Shown here: in pieces, positions 46,771 to 60,024 of the stretch
Layout of the letters: the number at the start of each line of letters is the position of its first letter
How positions within the stretch are numbered: the stretch's first letter is position 1
From: Helopsaltes ochotensis
Taxonomy: Eukaryota > Chordata > Aves > Passeriformes > Locustellidae
Reading direction: 5' to 3'
Assembly: GCA_013400155.1 (NCBI GenBank)
Contig: VXBM01001088.1
Location: forward strand, 9,813 to 73,812
DNA: 64,000 bases
The notes under the pieces: model-generated
What the model saw: only the letters and a program-made list of their open reading frames with translations
What the model was told of the DNA's origin: nothing
Databases searched by the model: none
Translations under genes and position numbers: made by a program

Positions 46771-48175
46771 TTGAGCCAGTTTGAACAGCCTGTCTTAATC
46801 TGAATAAAACTCAAATGCTTTGAGCAAGTTCTGCCTCCCTTTTCCCCTCTCAGGGTTTAATAAATAAATTAAATAATGAGATGCAGGAAGCTCAAAGTAG
46901 TACTTCAGAGCTCTTGGCAGGCAGGAAAGGAGCAGTTCCCGCAGGTGGGATGAAGGGGAAAAGCAAGTTAAGTCTCCAACCTATTCTTGCTTATCCCTGT
47001 CGCAGACTACTGTGACAGCTCACCTTCTTCCCAGAGCTCATCTCAGCCAGTGACACTCCCGAGTGATGGGCACCACTTTTCCCTCTGCTTTGGGCATCAT
47101 GTTTGCATTTTGAGGTTTCAGCTCTGTGTTCAGGTGTAACGGGTTGGAGACGACCTGGCCTATAGGAACCTCCCCTGCTCAGGCACTTGTGGTCCAGATA
47201 CTTGGGACACTCAGAGGGGCTCTGCAACTGGATGTGGGAGTTTTAAAATTTCCTAGGAAATGTTGTGCAGACATATTTTAAATTATTTTTGTCAGGAAAC
47301 TATGAATTTTTATTTGTACATTTGCATAGATAATTTTAGCATAAGAACAAAATGGAAAGCCTGGTACCTTTGGATTTTTCATATGTCTAAGAGGAATTTA
47401 TCTCCGTGATTGCTTCACTTCTTATTCCTTGTGCTATAAATTACCTCTGACAGATTAATTTAAAGCACAGGAGATGAGAGGAAGTACTGACCTTATGATG
47501 CATTGATGCATCTGTGATTAGGTCTGGGAAACATTCAGCTGGAATTTCCTCCTTTGACCTGAAGTTTGGTATTTATTGTGTTAAATATCTGAAATGAGGG
47601 CTGGCGCCAAGATTGCCCTTGGTGTTCTACCTGTGCTACAGCTGTGTGTGTTCCTCAGCCCCACAGCAGGACAAAGAATTGCTTTGGGCCTGGAACAAAA
47701 ATATATCCAGGAGGAAAAGGGCCTGGTAGACAGCCAAGTCACATCAAGCCCTTGGAATGCTTCTGAGCGCAGACAGTGCAGCAGTGTTGGAGCGTGCCAG
47801 AGGGAAGCACTCCATGTGAAGTGGCTCATGGGTTTCTGCTCTGGAGGACTCCACGGAAGTGGTTCTCCTAGTGCTCTGTCATAGGGTATGGTGAAGTATC
47901 ATTTCTTTGCTTAGGCAATTTTAAGGCAGGAATGAACTGTTCCTTACAGAACTTTTCCTCCTTAAGAGTGTGGACTGGTGGTGGTCAGTGTTTCTCTTAT
48001 AAATAATGTTTTAAGCCATCTTGGTTATGAATATGAGAATGAAATGAAAATGTAGCAAACTAAATGGGAAAGCAGAACGAGGCAAAACCTTATCCTTTCC
48101 TCTTTTTCTTAATAAACTAAGGCAAGCACGGCAGTATTTTGTGCACAATTCCTTGTTAATGCAAACAGGCTTTTA

Positions 48176-48410
48176 GAACCATGGAATAGTTTGGATTAGA
48201 AGGGACCTTAAAGATCATATTATTCCATTCCGCTGCCATTAGCAGGAACACTCTGCACTATCCCAGGCTGTTCGTAGCGTTGTCCAGCCTGACCTTGGAG
48301 ACTGCCGGGGCAGCCACTGCTGCTCTGGGCAAGCCGTGGCAGGACCTCATCTCTCCTGTAGAGAATAATTTCTTCCTAGTATCTAATCTAAACCCTCCTT
48401 CATTTTAGGG
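48176..48410 (-). repeat. CR1 LINE 3' fragment
   Basis: Reverse CR1, rather diverged: ACCATGGAATAGTTTGGATTAGAAGGGACC, then CACTATCCCAGGCTGTTC and GGCAGCCACTGCTGCTCTGGGCAAGCC. Confidence 0.9.
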
Positions 48411-49252
48411 CCATTTCCTATGGACATTACCAGAGTGAGGAAAGATGGGTGATGACTGAATCCTAAATAAGAGGTTGGGACGTTTTTTAGAGTTCTTTAG
48501 TAGAGAGGTGGCCTGTCAGTCATGTTCAGCTTGGTAGCTAAGTGAGGGTTTTTTCAAAACTTTGCATAACTACTGTTGAGCCACTGTCTTTGTTTTTGTT
48601 GTCACAAATCTGTTGTGAGCAGATGGAATTTCATTTTTTCCCCACCACCATCCCAGAATAACTCCTTTCAAAGTCATTTTGGAGGCAATAGGAGAGGTGC
48701 ATGCATATGGCTGAGCTAGTGATGTAAGCAATGATTTTTGCAGCTACGTCTTCCCTCAGGGAGTTCAGCTCTTTGCTGGCTGGGTCCGATGTCCACAATT
48801 GTGGTATTTTTCTAATTGGTCTATTTGTCTGTTGGATTTGTTGTTTCGTGTTCTTGATTTTTTTGAAGAAAGAGTTTCTTTGTAGTAATTATCAAGAGAT
48901 CTACATGTTAGACACTGCCTTACTACAAGAAAAGATAAACCTATCCCCATCCCCCCACGCAGGAACATCTGCCTCTGCAGCTAAGGAATCAGGAGGCTGT
49001 GGAGTGACGTTCCCTGAACCAAGAGTGTTTCACAGACAAACACTCCAGAGCTACTTATCCTAGAAAGAAATGCTAACAGGTCTTGGGTTATAAAGATATT
49101 GTAGCAAGACTGTTGCTAAGGCAGCACTGACACAAACTACAAATTCTGTGTAATGTGCCAATGAGTGCATTGTTTCTATAATTTCAAAGTTTGTTCCAAA
49201 AATAAAATGGTTTAATGTAGTCTTTTGCTTGATTAAAGTGTGCTTAAACAGT

Positions 49253-49653
49253 CATAGAATCCCAGGATGTTTTAGGTTGGAAGGGACCTTAAAAAAGCCC
49301 ATCCAGTGCCACCCTCTGCCATGGGCAGGGACGCCTCCCACTGTCCCAGGGTGCTCCAAGACCCAATGTCTAACCTGGCCTGGGACACTGCCAGGGATCC
49401 AGGGGCAGCTACAGCTGCTCTGGGCACCCTCTGCCAGGGCCTCCTCATCCTCAAAGGGAACAATTCCTGCCCAAGATCCCATCCAGCCCTGCCCTGTGGC
49501 AGTGGGAAGCCATTCCCTGTGTCCTGTCCCTCCAGCACTTGTTCCAAGTCCCTCTCCAGCTCTCCTGGAACCCCTTTATGCTCTTGAAGGGGCTCTAAAG
49601 TCTCCCTGGAGCCTTCTCATTTCCAGGTGAACATTCCCAGCTCTCCCAGCCTG
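49253..49653 (-). repeat. CR1 LINE fragment
   Basis: Reverse CR1, well preserved: ATAGAATCCCAGGATGTTTTAGG at the 3' end, CTGCCATGGGCAGGGACGCC, CCAGGGATCCAGGGGCAGC, and CATTCCCTGTGTCCTGTCCC in the more 5' part. Confidence 0.93.
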
Positions 49654-50762
49654 TTTTTATTTTGTAGAAGGATTTTCTTTTTCTAGAAACAAAATTAAAT
49701 TTTCTTGCTGCATCTTCTGCCCTGGTAAGGAATCAAGGCTTGGTGTTTTAATAGCCTGTTGGTGGGTTAGGAAATACTGATCTGGATTGTAAAATTTATT
49801 GTGCAGATGCATTAAATAAGGCATAGAAGTCTGTAGTGCCTAAACCAACCCCATTCCCTAAGGGATTTAGACTGGTTGCAGTGAGGCTGCCCAACACACT
49901 CTGGCATTTGAAAGTCCCTCTAACTCTTCACCTTCTGGAGCTTGGAGCAGTTGAGTTATTGGATGACTTTCACATTTGGTTTATTTGCACAGGCTCTTAA
50001 ATAAACACTGGGATGGTTTGAGCATCATGGGTTTATTTAATTCTTCCCAGGAGCTGGTGGAAAAGCTTAGGCTGGCTGGTGGAGTAGTCTGTGTGGTTGA
50101 AGTTACCTATGCCAGCAGTAGAAACTTTTCATTGAAGGGGTTAAGATGATTTAATAACAGCTACATGAAGTCTGGCCTTTTCTCCATTTGCTAAGGCAGG
50201 ATTTTGGCTGCATGTTGAATATAAGGTGCTGCAGGTGACTTCCCATCCTGTAGGTGTGAGAGAGAACACACAGCTGGATGACTGCTTGGTATTCACATTT
50301 TTCGTATGTTGATGTAGTCCTGCTTAAATTCAAGTCATCTGGATTATTCTTTATTTCTGGGATTTGTTCTGCTTTATAAAAGGGAACTTCTAGAGAAAGC
50401 CAACTGTGTACACCTGTCTTCATTAGATACTCGATGTGTTTGGTATTCAGCTTTTTTTTCTATGTAGTGTGAAATTACTTTCATTAACATGAGTTGTTTT
50501 AGCACAACAGTCTGTGGGAGGGAGGAACAGCTGGCTTGAACTGGAAAAGGGAAGGGAGAAGAACTGATAAAGTGTTTGTGGAAATGTTCACAATTCTGTA
50601 CCAATATATATGTGGAAATGAGAAGTTCCTGTAAAACAAAAATTAGGAGACAGCTTTTTTTGTTCTTGTCCTTTCTCCTGGATATTGGCAAACATAAGGG
50701 TTGCTTGTTTATGTTGTAATGTTGGATGCTTATTTCCAATCTTTTCTGCAGGTGCTAAAAGA

Positions 50763-51612
50763 TAGAATCCTAGAATGATTTGGGTTAAAGGGACCTTAAA
50801 GACACATGTATTTCCAAACCCCCTGCCATGGGCAGGAAGCCAGTCCACTATCCCAAGATGGTCCGAGCCTCATCTAGTCTGGCCTTGGACACTTCCAGCG
50901 ATCCAGGGGCAGCCACAGCTGCCCTGGGCACCCTGTGCCAGGGCCTGCCCTCTCTCCCAGGGAACAATTCCTGCCCAAGATCCCATCCAGCCCTGTCCTC
51001 TGGCACTGGGAAGCCATTCCCTGTGTCCTGTCCCTGCAGGCCTTGTCCCCAGCCCCTCTCCAGCTCTCCTGGAGCCCCTTCAGGCCCTGCCAGGGGCTGG
51101 GAGCTCTCCCTGGAGCCTTCCCTTCTCCAGGGGAACATTCCCAGCTCTCCCAGCCTGGCTCCAGAGCAGAGGGGCTCCAGCCCTGCAGCAGCTCCGGGGC
51201 TCCTCTGGGCTCTCTCCAGCAGCTCCACGTCCTTGTGCTGCTGGCCCAGGGCTGGGGCAGCTCTGCAGCTGGGCAATCACCTCAGGGATACAGGGACAGA
51301 GTCCCCCTCCCCTGCTGCCCATGCTGGGATCAGCTCAGGCCTCGGGGGGTTCTGGGCTGGGTCATGTCCAGCTCTCAGCCAGCAGCACCCCCAGGTCCTT
51401 CTCCCCAGGGCTGCTCTCCAACCCTCCCATCCTCAGATTGTTTTGAGACCAGGCATTGCCCTGACCCAGGTACAGGACCTTGCACTTGGCCTTGTTGAAC
51501 CTCAGGAGTTTTGCACTGTCCCACCTCTCCAGCCTGTCCAGGTCCCATTGGGTGCCATCTCATCCCTCAGGTGTGTCACTCTCGCCACTTAGCTTGGTGT
51601 CATCAGCTGTTC
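50763..51612 (-). repeat. Long, young-looking CR1 LINE fragment
   Basis: Reverse CR1 of about 850 bp. The 3' end is at ATAGAATCCTAGAATGATTTGGG. It extends through CCCTGCCAGGGGCTGGGAGCTC and CCAGGTCCTTCTCCCCAGGGCTGCTCTCC (complement of the ESSPGEKDLGVL region of ORF2) to the AAGGCCAAGTGCAAGGTCCT region. Much of it, for example 51001-51120, is the exact complement of the + strand copy at 61530-62355. Confidence 0.93.
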
Positions 51613-53997
51613 GTGGGAGGGAACAGAGCTGGAAACTCAGCTGGATTCTTGGGCCAGCCCTGGTGCTGCCCTGGGCTCTGCTCCCTGGGCCAGCCGTCAC
51701 AGTCCTGCTTGAGTGCCTGTCCAGAATCCTTCAGGTGGGTGTGCTGGAAGGACTGCTCGGAGAGAGAGATCATGTGGCTGAAGGGAGTATGTCTGGGAGC
51801 AGATTCACTGAAAGGAGGTAGGAAATGGGATAATATAAATAGATTTTAGGATATTGTAGTGATAAGTTGTTGGTTTATTTTATTATTGGTGGATTTCCCC
51901 TTGTCCCCTCAATGAAATTCTTCCCTGTCCCCTCCTTCGAGACAAATATTTACATGCCTTAATTCTATACAGTAATACATGTGAGGAGAAGGGCATTTTT
52001 GGAACAGACAAAATATCCTTGTATCATATAAACATATAGACTTTTTCTTCTGGGGGACCACACTTCCCCTGTTCTCTCAGATTTAATATCTGATGCTTAA
52101 ACGGCTCCTTTGCTGTTGTATTATTTTTACTACTTTTGGCATCCTTGAGAACATCTTCCTTATTAGTTGATCAAGGTGTCATAAAATTATGATATTGGCT
52201 GAGAATTTATTTTATTAATAAATACAATATTTTCATGATCAATTCCCTGATCTTTGCATGTTCTTATGGTGTTGTTTCAGCCAAAGCCCTGCTTTAAAAA
52301 GTCAAGGATTTGTCATTCTGTAGGTTTACAAATGCTGCTCTGGATTTTGGGATGTACTATGACTGTTTTAGGGATCTGTATCTGAGAACCTGGGTCAAAA
52401 TCTGGTATTGAGGCCTGGACCAAACAGAAGTTAACAGCAATCTTTTTCCTAACTACTTTTCTTTTTTTAGGGATCAGTTTTCCCAGCAGGTAACATTGCT
52501 ACGCATTAGCTTAAAATTTTTGAATGTCAGGAAGAAAATAAAAGGAATTACTTCTATCCCCCTTAGGAAAGTGGGTCAGGCTGTGATGTTTATTTATAGA
52601 ATGTCTCAGTATTTTAATTTTTGTTGCAACACTGACTGATCTTTGGCTTGTGCTTTTCTGTAAGTGTGACTACCAAGTTCTGAGCTCTGCATTTGGCCTA
52701 AAAATCATCAGTGATGGAGATGGTGAGCTTGGAACTAAATCAGTCTAAATGGGCTTCTTGAGCGTTCAGTGGATTATTTTGGAGTTTAGTGTTTAGGAAG
52801 AATAGGGCAGCTTTCTTCATTGGAAAGCAGATGGGATTGCTGCTGCTGCTGCCTTTACATTTCTCATAGAAACTTGATGAGTTTCATTTGTCTGAGCAAG
52901 TGCAGCAGGACAATGGTCCTCTGCTCTACTTATTCTGATTCCTGCTGGCCTGAAGGTTAAGTCACTCGCTTAACCTGTTTTCATTCACAATACAGCACAT
53001 GTTCTGCCAATGAATGCTTTTCCTGGTCTTAAATGTAGGTCTGACAACTTGAAAGCTTATCAAAATGAAGGGCTCTTCAACTGGAGGAGAAGATTGATGT
53101 CTGTCAATTCTGAGCATGTGGGCTTTAAAGAATTTGAATGATGAGGCTTTATTTACAAAGGTCACAGGTATGCTATACTGTAACTTAAATGATTGTACAG
53201 GTGCTTGAGATCCGTTGAATAATTGAGTATTTCTAATTTTGGGAAAGGGAAGAAAATTCATCTTATAGACCTTGTGTGCATGAGCCTTTGATGATTCTCC
53301 TTGACCATTGCAATAATGTGGTTTCTTTGGCCTTTTGTCTTGTAGGGACTTAAGTTTTGGGGTAGGACATGCAGGGGCTCTTGCCCCAAGGTTTTAGGGA
53401 TTCATTGAGTGCCAGGGAAAGAGAGGGAGTGATATATTCTTTTTCTGCGGTAGTGAGATGATTTATGATGTGTGAGATGCATCTGCTTACACTGTGCTCT
53501 ATTGTCTCCTCCTGCCTGGTGTGAATAAGACAACTCTCTACCATAAACCCCAGGGGCATTTTAGCACCATCAACGAAGGATGAGACTCCTGTTTTTCTGG
53601 GCATTACAAACACTTTCAGCTAAATTATCCTTATTTCAAAGAACTAGGCCAAGATCCAGTAAGTGGATTTGGGAACAGATGGGGAAAGCAGAGTGCAGCT
53701 GTTGGATAAGATTCATAGGCAGCTGTTGCAGTGTCCACCGTCTGCATGACTGTTGTGTCAGGTATGGGGGGTGGCTATGGGGGGCCTTCAGGGGGACCTC
53801 ATGAATTGGCCTTTTGTCATGGTAACGTTTCTGCATAAAATACAGGCACTGGGGAATGTGTTCCAAGAAATAAGAGTGCTAAGATTGGAGTTCTTGCAGT
53901 GTGAAAGTGGAGATGAAAGATAATAGAACAATGCCACAGAAAAATGTGCTGACAAACAGCACAAAATATGCTGCGTGAACAACACATCCCTTCAGTG

Positions 53998-54026
53998 TAA
54001 TAATAATAATAGTAATAATAGTAATA
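53998..54026. repeat. (TAA)n microsatellite
   Basis: About nine TAA units, two of them changed to TAG, followed by a T-rich stretch. Confidence 0.9.
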
Positions 54027-54561
54027 TTTTTTATTCTTTGTTTTACCCAGTAAGTTTAAATGGGGGAAAAATTTGTAATAAGGGATCAGAGTAATGTAGA
54101 CATTTACAGTGCAGCTTGGCTGGTTGGTTCAGGAGAGATAAAGCTGAGACTGAGTGAATAAATGCTGCTTTGTGGTCTCTGAGATGAGGCTGGGACTAAA
54201 GAAATAGGAGAATATGCAAGGACCTACATTTGGGATGTTTTCAGTTTGAATTTAAAACTTAGAGGCACAAACAAGAGTGGAGCTCCAGCATGTTTCTGGT
54301 CTGGCAAACGCAGTAGGATCACAAGGCAGTGTCTATAACCGATGGTTTTGAAGCAGTGGGGAAGTGCTGGTGTCATTTGGAATCCAGCACAGTTCTGGGT
54401 TGTTTTTTTTTTTAATGCTTCTGAAGTGTAGAAATGGAGTTGGAGGAGGAAAATCAGCTTTTCCTTCATAGTTTTTGTTGTCTTAGTCTTCAGGTTAGGT
54501 AATTTAATTTTTTTTTTTATAATTCAACTTTTTCTTTAATTATGTATTTTAAATATTAAAG

Positions 54562-54760
54562 ATCTTTACTGTGAGGAAAAAGTTCTTCCCTGTGAGGGTG
54601 GTGAGGCCCTGGCACAGGGTGCCCAGAGCAGCTGTGGCTCCCTCTGGATCCCTGGGAGTGTTCAAGGCCAGGCTGGACATTGGAGCTTGGAGCACCCTGG
54701 GACAGTGGGAGGGAGGTGGAACGAGGTGAACTTTAAGGTCCCTTCCAATGTAAAACATTT
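54562..54760 (+). repeat. CR1 LINE 3' fragment
   Basis: CR1 3' end: CTTCCCTGTGAGGGTGGTGAGGCCCTGGCACAGGGTGCCC, then CTCTGGATCCCTGGGAGTGTTCAAGGCC and AAGGTCCCTTCCAATGTAAAACATTTG. The tail is degraded. Confidence 0.92.
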
Positions 54761-55430
54761 GGTTTTCCGTGGTTATGTTACAGCAGTGACTTTTGCATGA
54801 ATTTGCACATCTTGAGGACTTTTATCTCAGGAGATTGTGTATGTGAAAGAGAGAGGAGGAGAGAATTCTCTGGACGCCTGGAGTAGTAGTTCATTGTCTT
54901 TGTTTTAGGTACCTGTTGCTGTGCAGGTAAAATCCTTATCAAAGTGGATTTTGCAGTAATGTCATTACCTTCATCTGTGACACTTCACCTGTAATTAATT
55001 ACATCTTCCCAGCTTTACCTGTGGCATGGAACCGAGGTCGCAGAAGAAGGGATTTATCTGTTCTACATTAGAAATTCATGAAATAGCTGTGTGGATTTTT
55101 TTATCTGCTTCTCTTGTCCCCAGTGTTTCTGATCACTATTCCATGCTTATAAATTAAAGCATTTGCTTATAGTAAATGTCCTTTAACCTCAGTGCTTTTA
55201 GTGAGAACTTGAACAAAGTCAAATTATTAATCTATTTAAGATAGAAAGCGTTTGTTCTGGTAAGAGGCTGTAGCAGCCCTTTTTTTGTGCCTTCAATTCT
55301 AAATATACCCAAAACAATTACACTAAATTGTGAAGTGCTTGAGCACTTGGGAAGGAGGAGGAGGAGGAAAACTCATTGCTTGCATCAGTCTCTAGATTTA
55401 GCAACTTCAAAATTAGGATGGACAAAGGGC

Positions 55431-55557
55431 TTTTGGGTTTGTTTAGTGGTTTGTTTTTGTTTTTGCTTGTTTGTTTAGTTTTTGGTTTTGTTGGTTTTTT
55501 TCTTTTTTTTTTTTCTTTGTTTGTTTGGCTTTTTATTATTTGGTTGGGGATTTTTTA
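55431..55557. repeat. T/G-rich low-complexity tract (TTTG-like)
   Basis: About 127 bp of imperfect TTTG and TTTTTG units with a run of T near 55503-55514. The complement resembles the CAAA-like tract at 23318-23424. Confidence 0.88.
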
Positions 55558-56822
55558 GTGAAAAGGCTGTGAAACTTCTTCAGACAAGATGCTGATAAGT
55601 CTTCAGTGTCACTGCAGTCTAACTGAAAGTAATACAAACCCATTTTGAGATCCAGTGATGACCACTTAGAGGTTGAATTTTTAATGTGTTTTATACACCA
55701 AACCAGCCTACTTAACTTTTCTGGTGAGTAATGAAGGAAAGGCAAGCTGCATTTTTTCTTTATTAATCTGATGAAAATAAATATATTCAGAACCCTGTTC
55801 CCAGCATATAATGTACCTTTAATGTCACAATGCTTTGAAATAACTGCTACAAAGTTTTTTAATCCCTAAATTCTCAGGTACTTTTTGTGCGTTTTTGTAC
55901 TCACTAGCAACAGGCTTTAGATTTATTAGATAGTAATTAGTCAACAGCTTTGAGGCTTTGCCTTGTTGTGCAGATCCTGTCTACGGAGGAATTTTCTCAG
56001 TGCATACTAATTTGTATTTGAAAAATATATGCTGCTAGTATTACTCATATGATTAAAAAACCCACGGATTTGCCTGGTGATTTACAATACCAGATTTGGC
56101 TGTTTACCCAGGAGATACCATTGATTGCTGCCTGATTTTCTTGTGCTGGTTTTGTGCTTTTCAGGGGCTCCTAGAATGAGTGGGGAGTAATTAAATATGC
56201 AGAATCTTTTTGCATAAAATATTTCTCTTTGAAGTTCTTTTCTGTTAAATTTTCGTCCTTGTCATTGCTTCCCTTTTGTCTTTTTCTTTAAAAAAGCTGG
56301 AATAGGCGGCACTCCAGGTTGGAGCTCTTTGAATATGTAGGCTGTAGTATCTGTGTATGTATCTGTGTATCTCCTTAACTCTCTTCTTTTCCTTTTGTTC
56401 TTATATATTGTAGTTGAAAAATTTAGTGTACACAACACTGTTTTGAACCATAAAGTTTGAAACAAGCTTTAAGTATTGTGTGTATATGCATGTATACATA
56501 TGTATTTATGCAGTACACTTATGTATTCTTTTAATCTGAGTTCTGTGAATAGATTCTTGCAGTCGTTTTTTCTACTCTGGGGGTTTTAAAGTTGATGTTG
56601 CAGTTAAGAGCCTTTTAAGTGTTGTAGTACAGGCCCTGACTTACTGTTTTCTTAGGGTGTAGCAGCTGCTCCTTGCAGAGCAGGAGATGTAACATTCATG
56701 TAGTACAGAGGCGCTTCTTGTGTAGCAGCCACAGGTTTCACCAAGTTAGCAAAGAACAGTGGTATTTGATGCCTTTCCATATTTTCTGGTGTCTGATTTC
56801 TGCATCTGAGTCATAAAATCAC

Positions 56823-57748
56823 CATAGAATCACAGAATTGTTTAGGTTGGAAAATCCCTCTAAGACCATCAAGTCCAACTGTTCCCCAGCACTGCCAAGG
56901 CCACACTGGCCTATGTCCCCAAGTGCCACATGCACAGGGCTGTTAAATGCCTCAGGGATGGGCACTCCACCATTGCCTTGGGCAGCTGTGCCAGGGCTGG
57001 ACAACCCTTTCCCTAATTTCNNNNNNNNNNNNNNNNNNNNNNNNNNNNNNNNNNNNNNNNNNNNNNNNNNNNNNNNNNNNNNNNNNNNNNNNNNNNNNNN
57101 NNNNNNNNNNNNNNNNNNNNNNNNNNNNNNNNNNNNNNNNNNNNNNNNNNNNNNNNNNNNNNNNNNNNNNNNNNNNNNNNNNNNNNNNNNNNNNNNNNNN
57201 NNNNNNNNNNNNNNNNNNNNNNNNNNNNNNNNNNNNNNNNNNNNNNNNNNNNNNNNNNNNNNNNNNNNNNNNNNNNNNNNNNNNNNNNNNNNNNNNNNNN
57301 NNNNNNNNNNNNNNNNNNNNNNNNNNNNNNNNNNNNNNNNNNNNNNNNNNNNNNNNNNNNNNNNNNNNNNNNNNNNNNNNNNNNNNNNNNNNNNNNNNNN
57401 NNNNNNNNNNNNNNNNNNNNNNNNNNNNNNNNNNNNNNNNNNNNNNNNNNNNNNNNNNNNNNNNNNNNNNNNNNNNNNNNNNNNNNNNNNNNNNNNNNNN
57501 NNNNNNNNNNNNNNNNNNNNNNNNNNNNNNNNNNNNNNNNNNNNNNNNNNCCACCCCAGAGCTGGCACAGCCCAGGGGGCTCCAGTGGCCTCTTGCCCAC
57601 CCGGGCACCCCTGAGCTCCTGTCCAGCCGCTGTCACAGCACCCCCAGGGCCTTTGGCAGCCCCTCTGCCCCAGCCTGGAGCTGCAGGGGTTGCTGTGAGC
57701 CAGCTGCAGGACCTGGCACTTGGCCTTGTTGACCCTCGCATCACAAAT
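56823..57748 (-). repeat. CR1 LINE fragment interrupted by a gap
   Basis: Reverse CR1. Left of the gap it has ATAGAATCACAGAATTGTTTAGGTTGG, AAGACCATCAAGTCCAACTGTTCCCCAGCACTGCC and GGACAACCCTTTCCCTAATTTC. Right of the gap it resumes at CCACCCCAGAGCTGGCACAGCCC and goes on to GGACCTGGCACTTGGCCTTGTTGA (ORF2 end). In the complete copy at 1411-1962 the matching interval is about 320 bp and holds the 31-bp repeat. Confidence 0.92.
57021..57550. other. Assembly gap, 530 N
   Basis: Both edges are CR1 sequence of one element in the same orientation, so the missing bases are probably CR1 and include the site of the 31-bp tandem repeat seen at 1563 and 46023. Confidence 0.99.
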
Positions 57749-58872
57749 GAGGCCAATGCTTTCTGGGGCCAAAGACCCCTGGGCCTGGTGGTGTTGGTGA
57801 CAGGTTACATGGGGTAGGAGCCTTCTGTGTGAGAGTGGTCTGATGTATGTCCGGAAAACTTTCCGCATCCAAGTCCCTCATTCCTGGAATGCTTTTCCTT
57901 CTGGAGTTACTCATGTGTTCCAGACAAAGCCAAAATACTGTGTAGGAAATGTCCCAGTTATCCAGACCTCCAACCCTGTGTCTTGTATGGCACAGGCAGC
58001 ACTGAGCATGGGGAACAGGGAGCTGTTTGCTTTTTTACTGGAGCTTGGAGATCAGTTGAGCTTTCTGTACTGAATGAAAAGATTAAATTTTCATTTCAGT
58101 TTGCCTTTGTGCTGAAAATTTATTTCTGTCTGGGAGAATGTTTATAGAAGAACATGGATGCTGCTGCCCTGCTCTAGCCAGGCAGTGAGAACTTAATTCC
58201 TATTTATTTTCCTTTCAGAGATGTCAACTCTTATTTATTATGCATTTTTAATATCCCTCATTTGTCAATAATGACAGGAAGTTTAGTAGGCAGTCTGAGA
58301 AACTCAAAGGTAAATTTTTACTAATAGAGTACCAAGAAGTTTGACTAATATTTTTGAAACTAAAGCCAATGCGGAAACTCCATTGAATTACATTGATGTT
58401 GAAATGCTCTTTTTTTTCCCCTCCTGAGATAGGACATTCCTGGGCTTACAGTATTAACAGGATTATTTTATTTTATTTTTTATATCACTCTTGGTAGCAT
58501 TTCTGTGGTGAATGAATTAATAATTGTTTCCAGATAAAATTGTTGCAAGAGCTGAAGCTCCCCGAGAGCTCTCCTATATGAGCTGAGGCTCTCTGAGAGC
58601 TTTCCACATGGCATGAGATTGTTTTTTAGCTTGAGAGACTTGCTCAGGTTTTCAGAATCTCTGCTCTTGGTTACAGGCAAATTTCTATCAGTGTTGATAC
58701 TGTTTGATTCATGGCTTTTTCCATGAATATTATATTCAAAAAGATGAGTTTTTAGACAAAAAGACTAGATGTTACTGCCTCTGTCTTGGAAGGTTCATTT
58801 GGTTTTGTGAATTCCTGGTTGCTAGGTAAGTGGTTTGAATTTTCAAAGATGCTGAAGTTTTAAAAGAGCTAT

Positions 58873-59098
58873 AAATCACAGAATCATGGAATGGTTTGGG
58901 TTGGAAGGGACCAAAAGCCCATCCAGTTCCACCCCTGCCATGACAGGGACACCTCCCACTGTCTAGGCTGGTCAACGCCCCAGTGTCCAACCTGGCCTTG
59001 GGCACTGCCAGGGATCCAGGGGCAGCCCCAGCAAATCTGGGCACCCTGTGCCAGGGCCTGCCGACCTTCCCAGGGAGCAATTCCTGCCCAATATCCAG
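58873..59098 (-). repeat. CR1 LINE 3' fragment
   Basis: Reverse CR1 with two octamers at its end, AATCACAGAATCATGGAATGG, then TGGGTTGGAAGGGACC, CCAGGGATCCAGGGGCAGCCCC and GGGCACCCTGTGCCAGGGCC. It lies about 1.4 kb upstream of the CUB exon. Confidence 0.93.
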
Positions 59099-59930
59099 GC
59101 TTAAATCTATACCTTATGTAAGTGTATTTTTTTAAAATCTTATCCCTGTTTACACCTACATCTGTGTCTTCATAGAAGGTCCAGATGCTGCTTGTACTTT
59201 CAAAAATCTGAGTTTTTTCTGCACTTGCTTGAATGTACATTTCCTGCAGAACTTCAGTAATTGGCTTTTAAAAATCTTCAGCTCAATTTCTCAGGTTGAA
59301 AAGTATTATGATAAGTTCATTTATAGACAGAGGAAGGTGATTTTTAAAAATCTGTGGGTTTTGCCTTTTTCATTTGAATCAGAGGTCAATGTTAAAAATG
59401 CTTGAATGGAAAAGAGTTTGGAAAATCATTTTCGACTCCGGCAAAATATTTTAAAAAGTGAGACATTAACAGATCACTGGGGAAAGGCGCAGAAAAGGTT
59501 CCAAGATAGCAGTTGGGGAACTTCTGATCTTGCTTTCTTCTCTTTTTGCCAACTTTAAAATTTGAGTGTTTCTGTTTTAAAGCTGTGTTGTAAGTAGGAC
59601 AGTTGAATTTTGCCAGAGGGCTGTGATGTGCTCCAGCTGTGGGCTGACGACGGAGTTTACAACTTGCCTAGGAAGGAATCCTGTTTTAGGTACCAGTGTA
59701 TGCTCCACCAGAATGTGATGTTTGGGCACCTTTGGGTGCTGCTGCCTTTTGCTGCCATCCTTCCCTGTCATTTATTTTCAGCAGTTTCTGCAATACTCCA
59801 ATAATTTGTTAGAACTCATCTCGAATATTTTGACTAATTCATATGAGATAGGAATGTATATCCCAATGGTTTGGCTCTTGCTGGTGTAGAGTTTTCACTG
59901 TGCAGCATTTGCAGATGGTGATAACAGTAG

Positions 59931-60024
59931 AGAATCACAGAATGATTGGGGTGGAGGGGACCTTAAAGCCCACCTCACTCTACCCTGTGCCATAGGCAGA
60001 GGCACTTCCAAGGATGGGGCTTGG
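59931..60024 (-). repeat. CR1 LINE 3' fragment, internally deleted
   Basis: Reverse CR1 end: AGAATCACAGAATGATTGGGGTGGAGGGGACCTTAAAGCCC, then a shortened body GGCACTTCCAAGGATGGGGC. It lies about 450 bp upstream of the CUB exon acceptor. Confidence 0.85.

Noticed and set aside
50775..51592. Overlapping open frames of up to 254 codons
   Set aside because: They are antisense translations of a reverse-oriented CR1; nearly the same peptides appear from the CR1 at 61439-62393. No host protein domain is present.
56819..57868. Frames of up to 349 codons across the gap at 57021-57550
   Set aside because: Most of the length is N; the sequenced ends are CR1.
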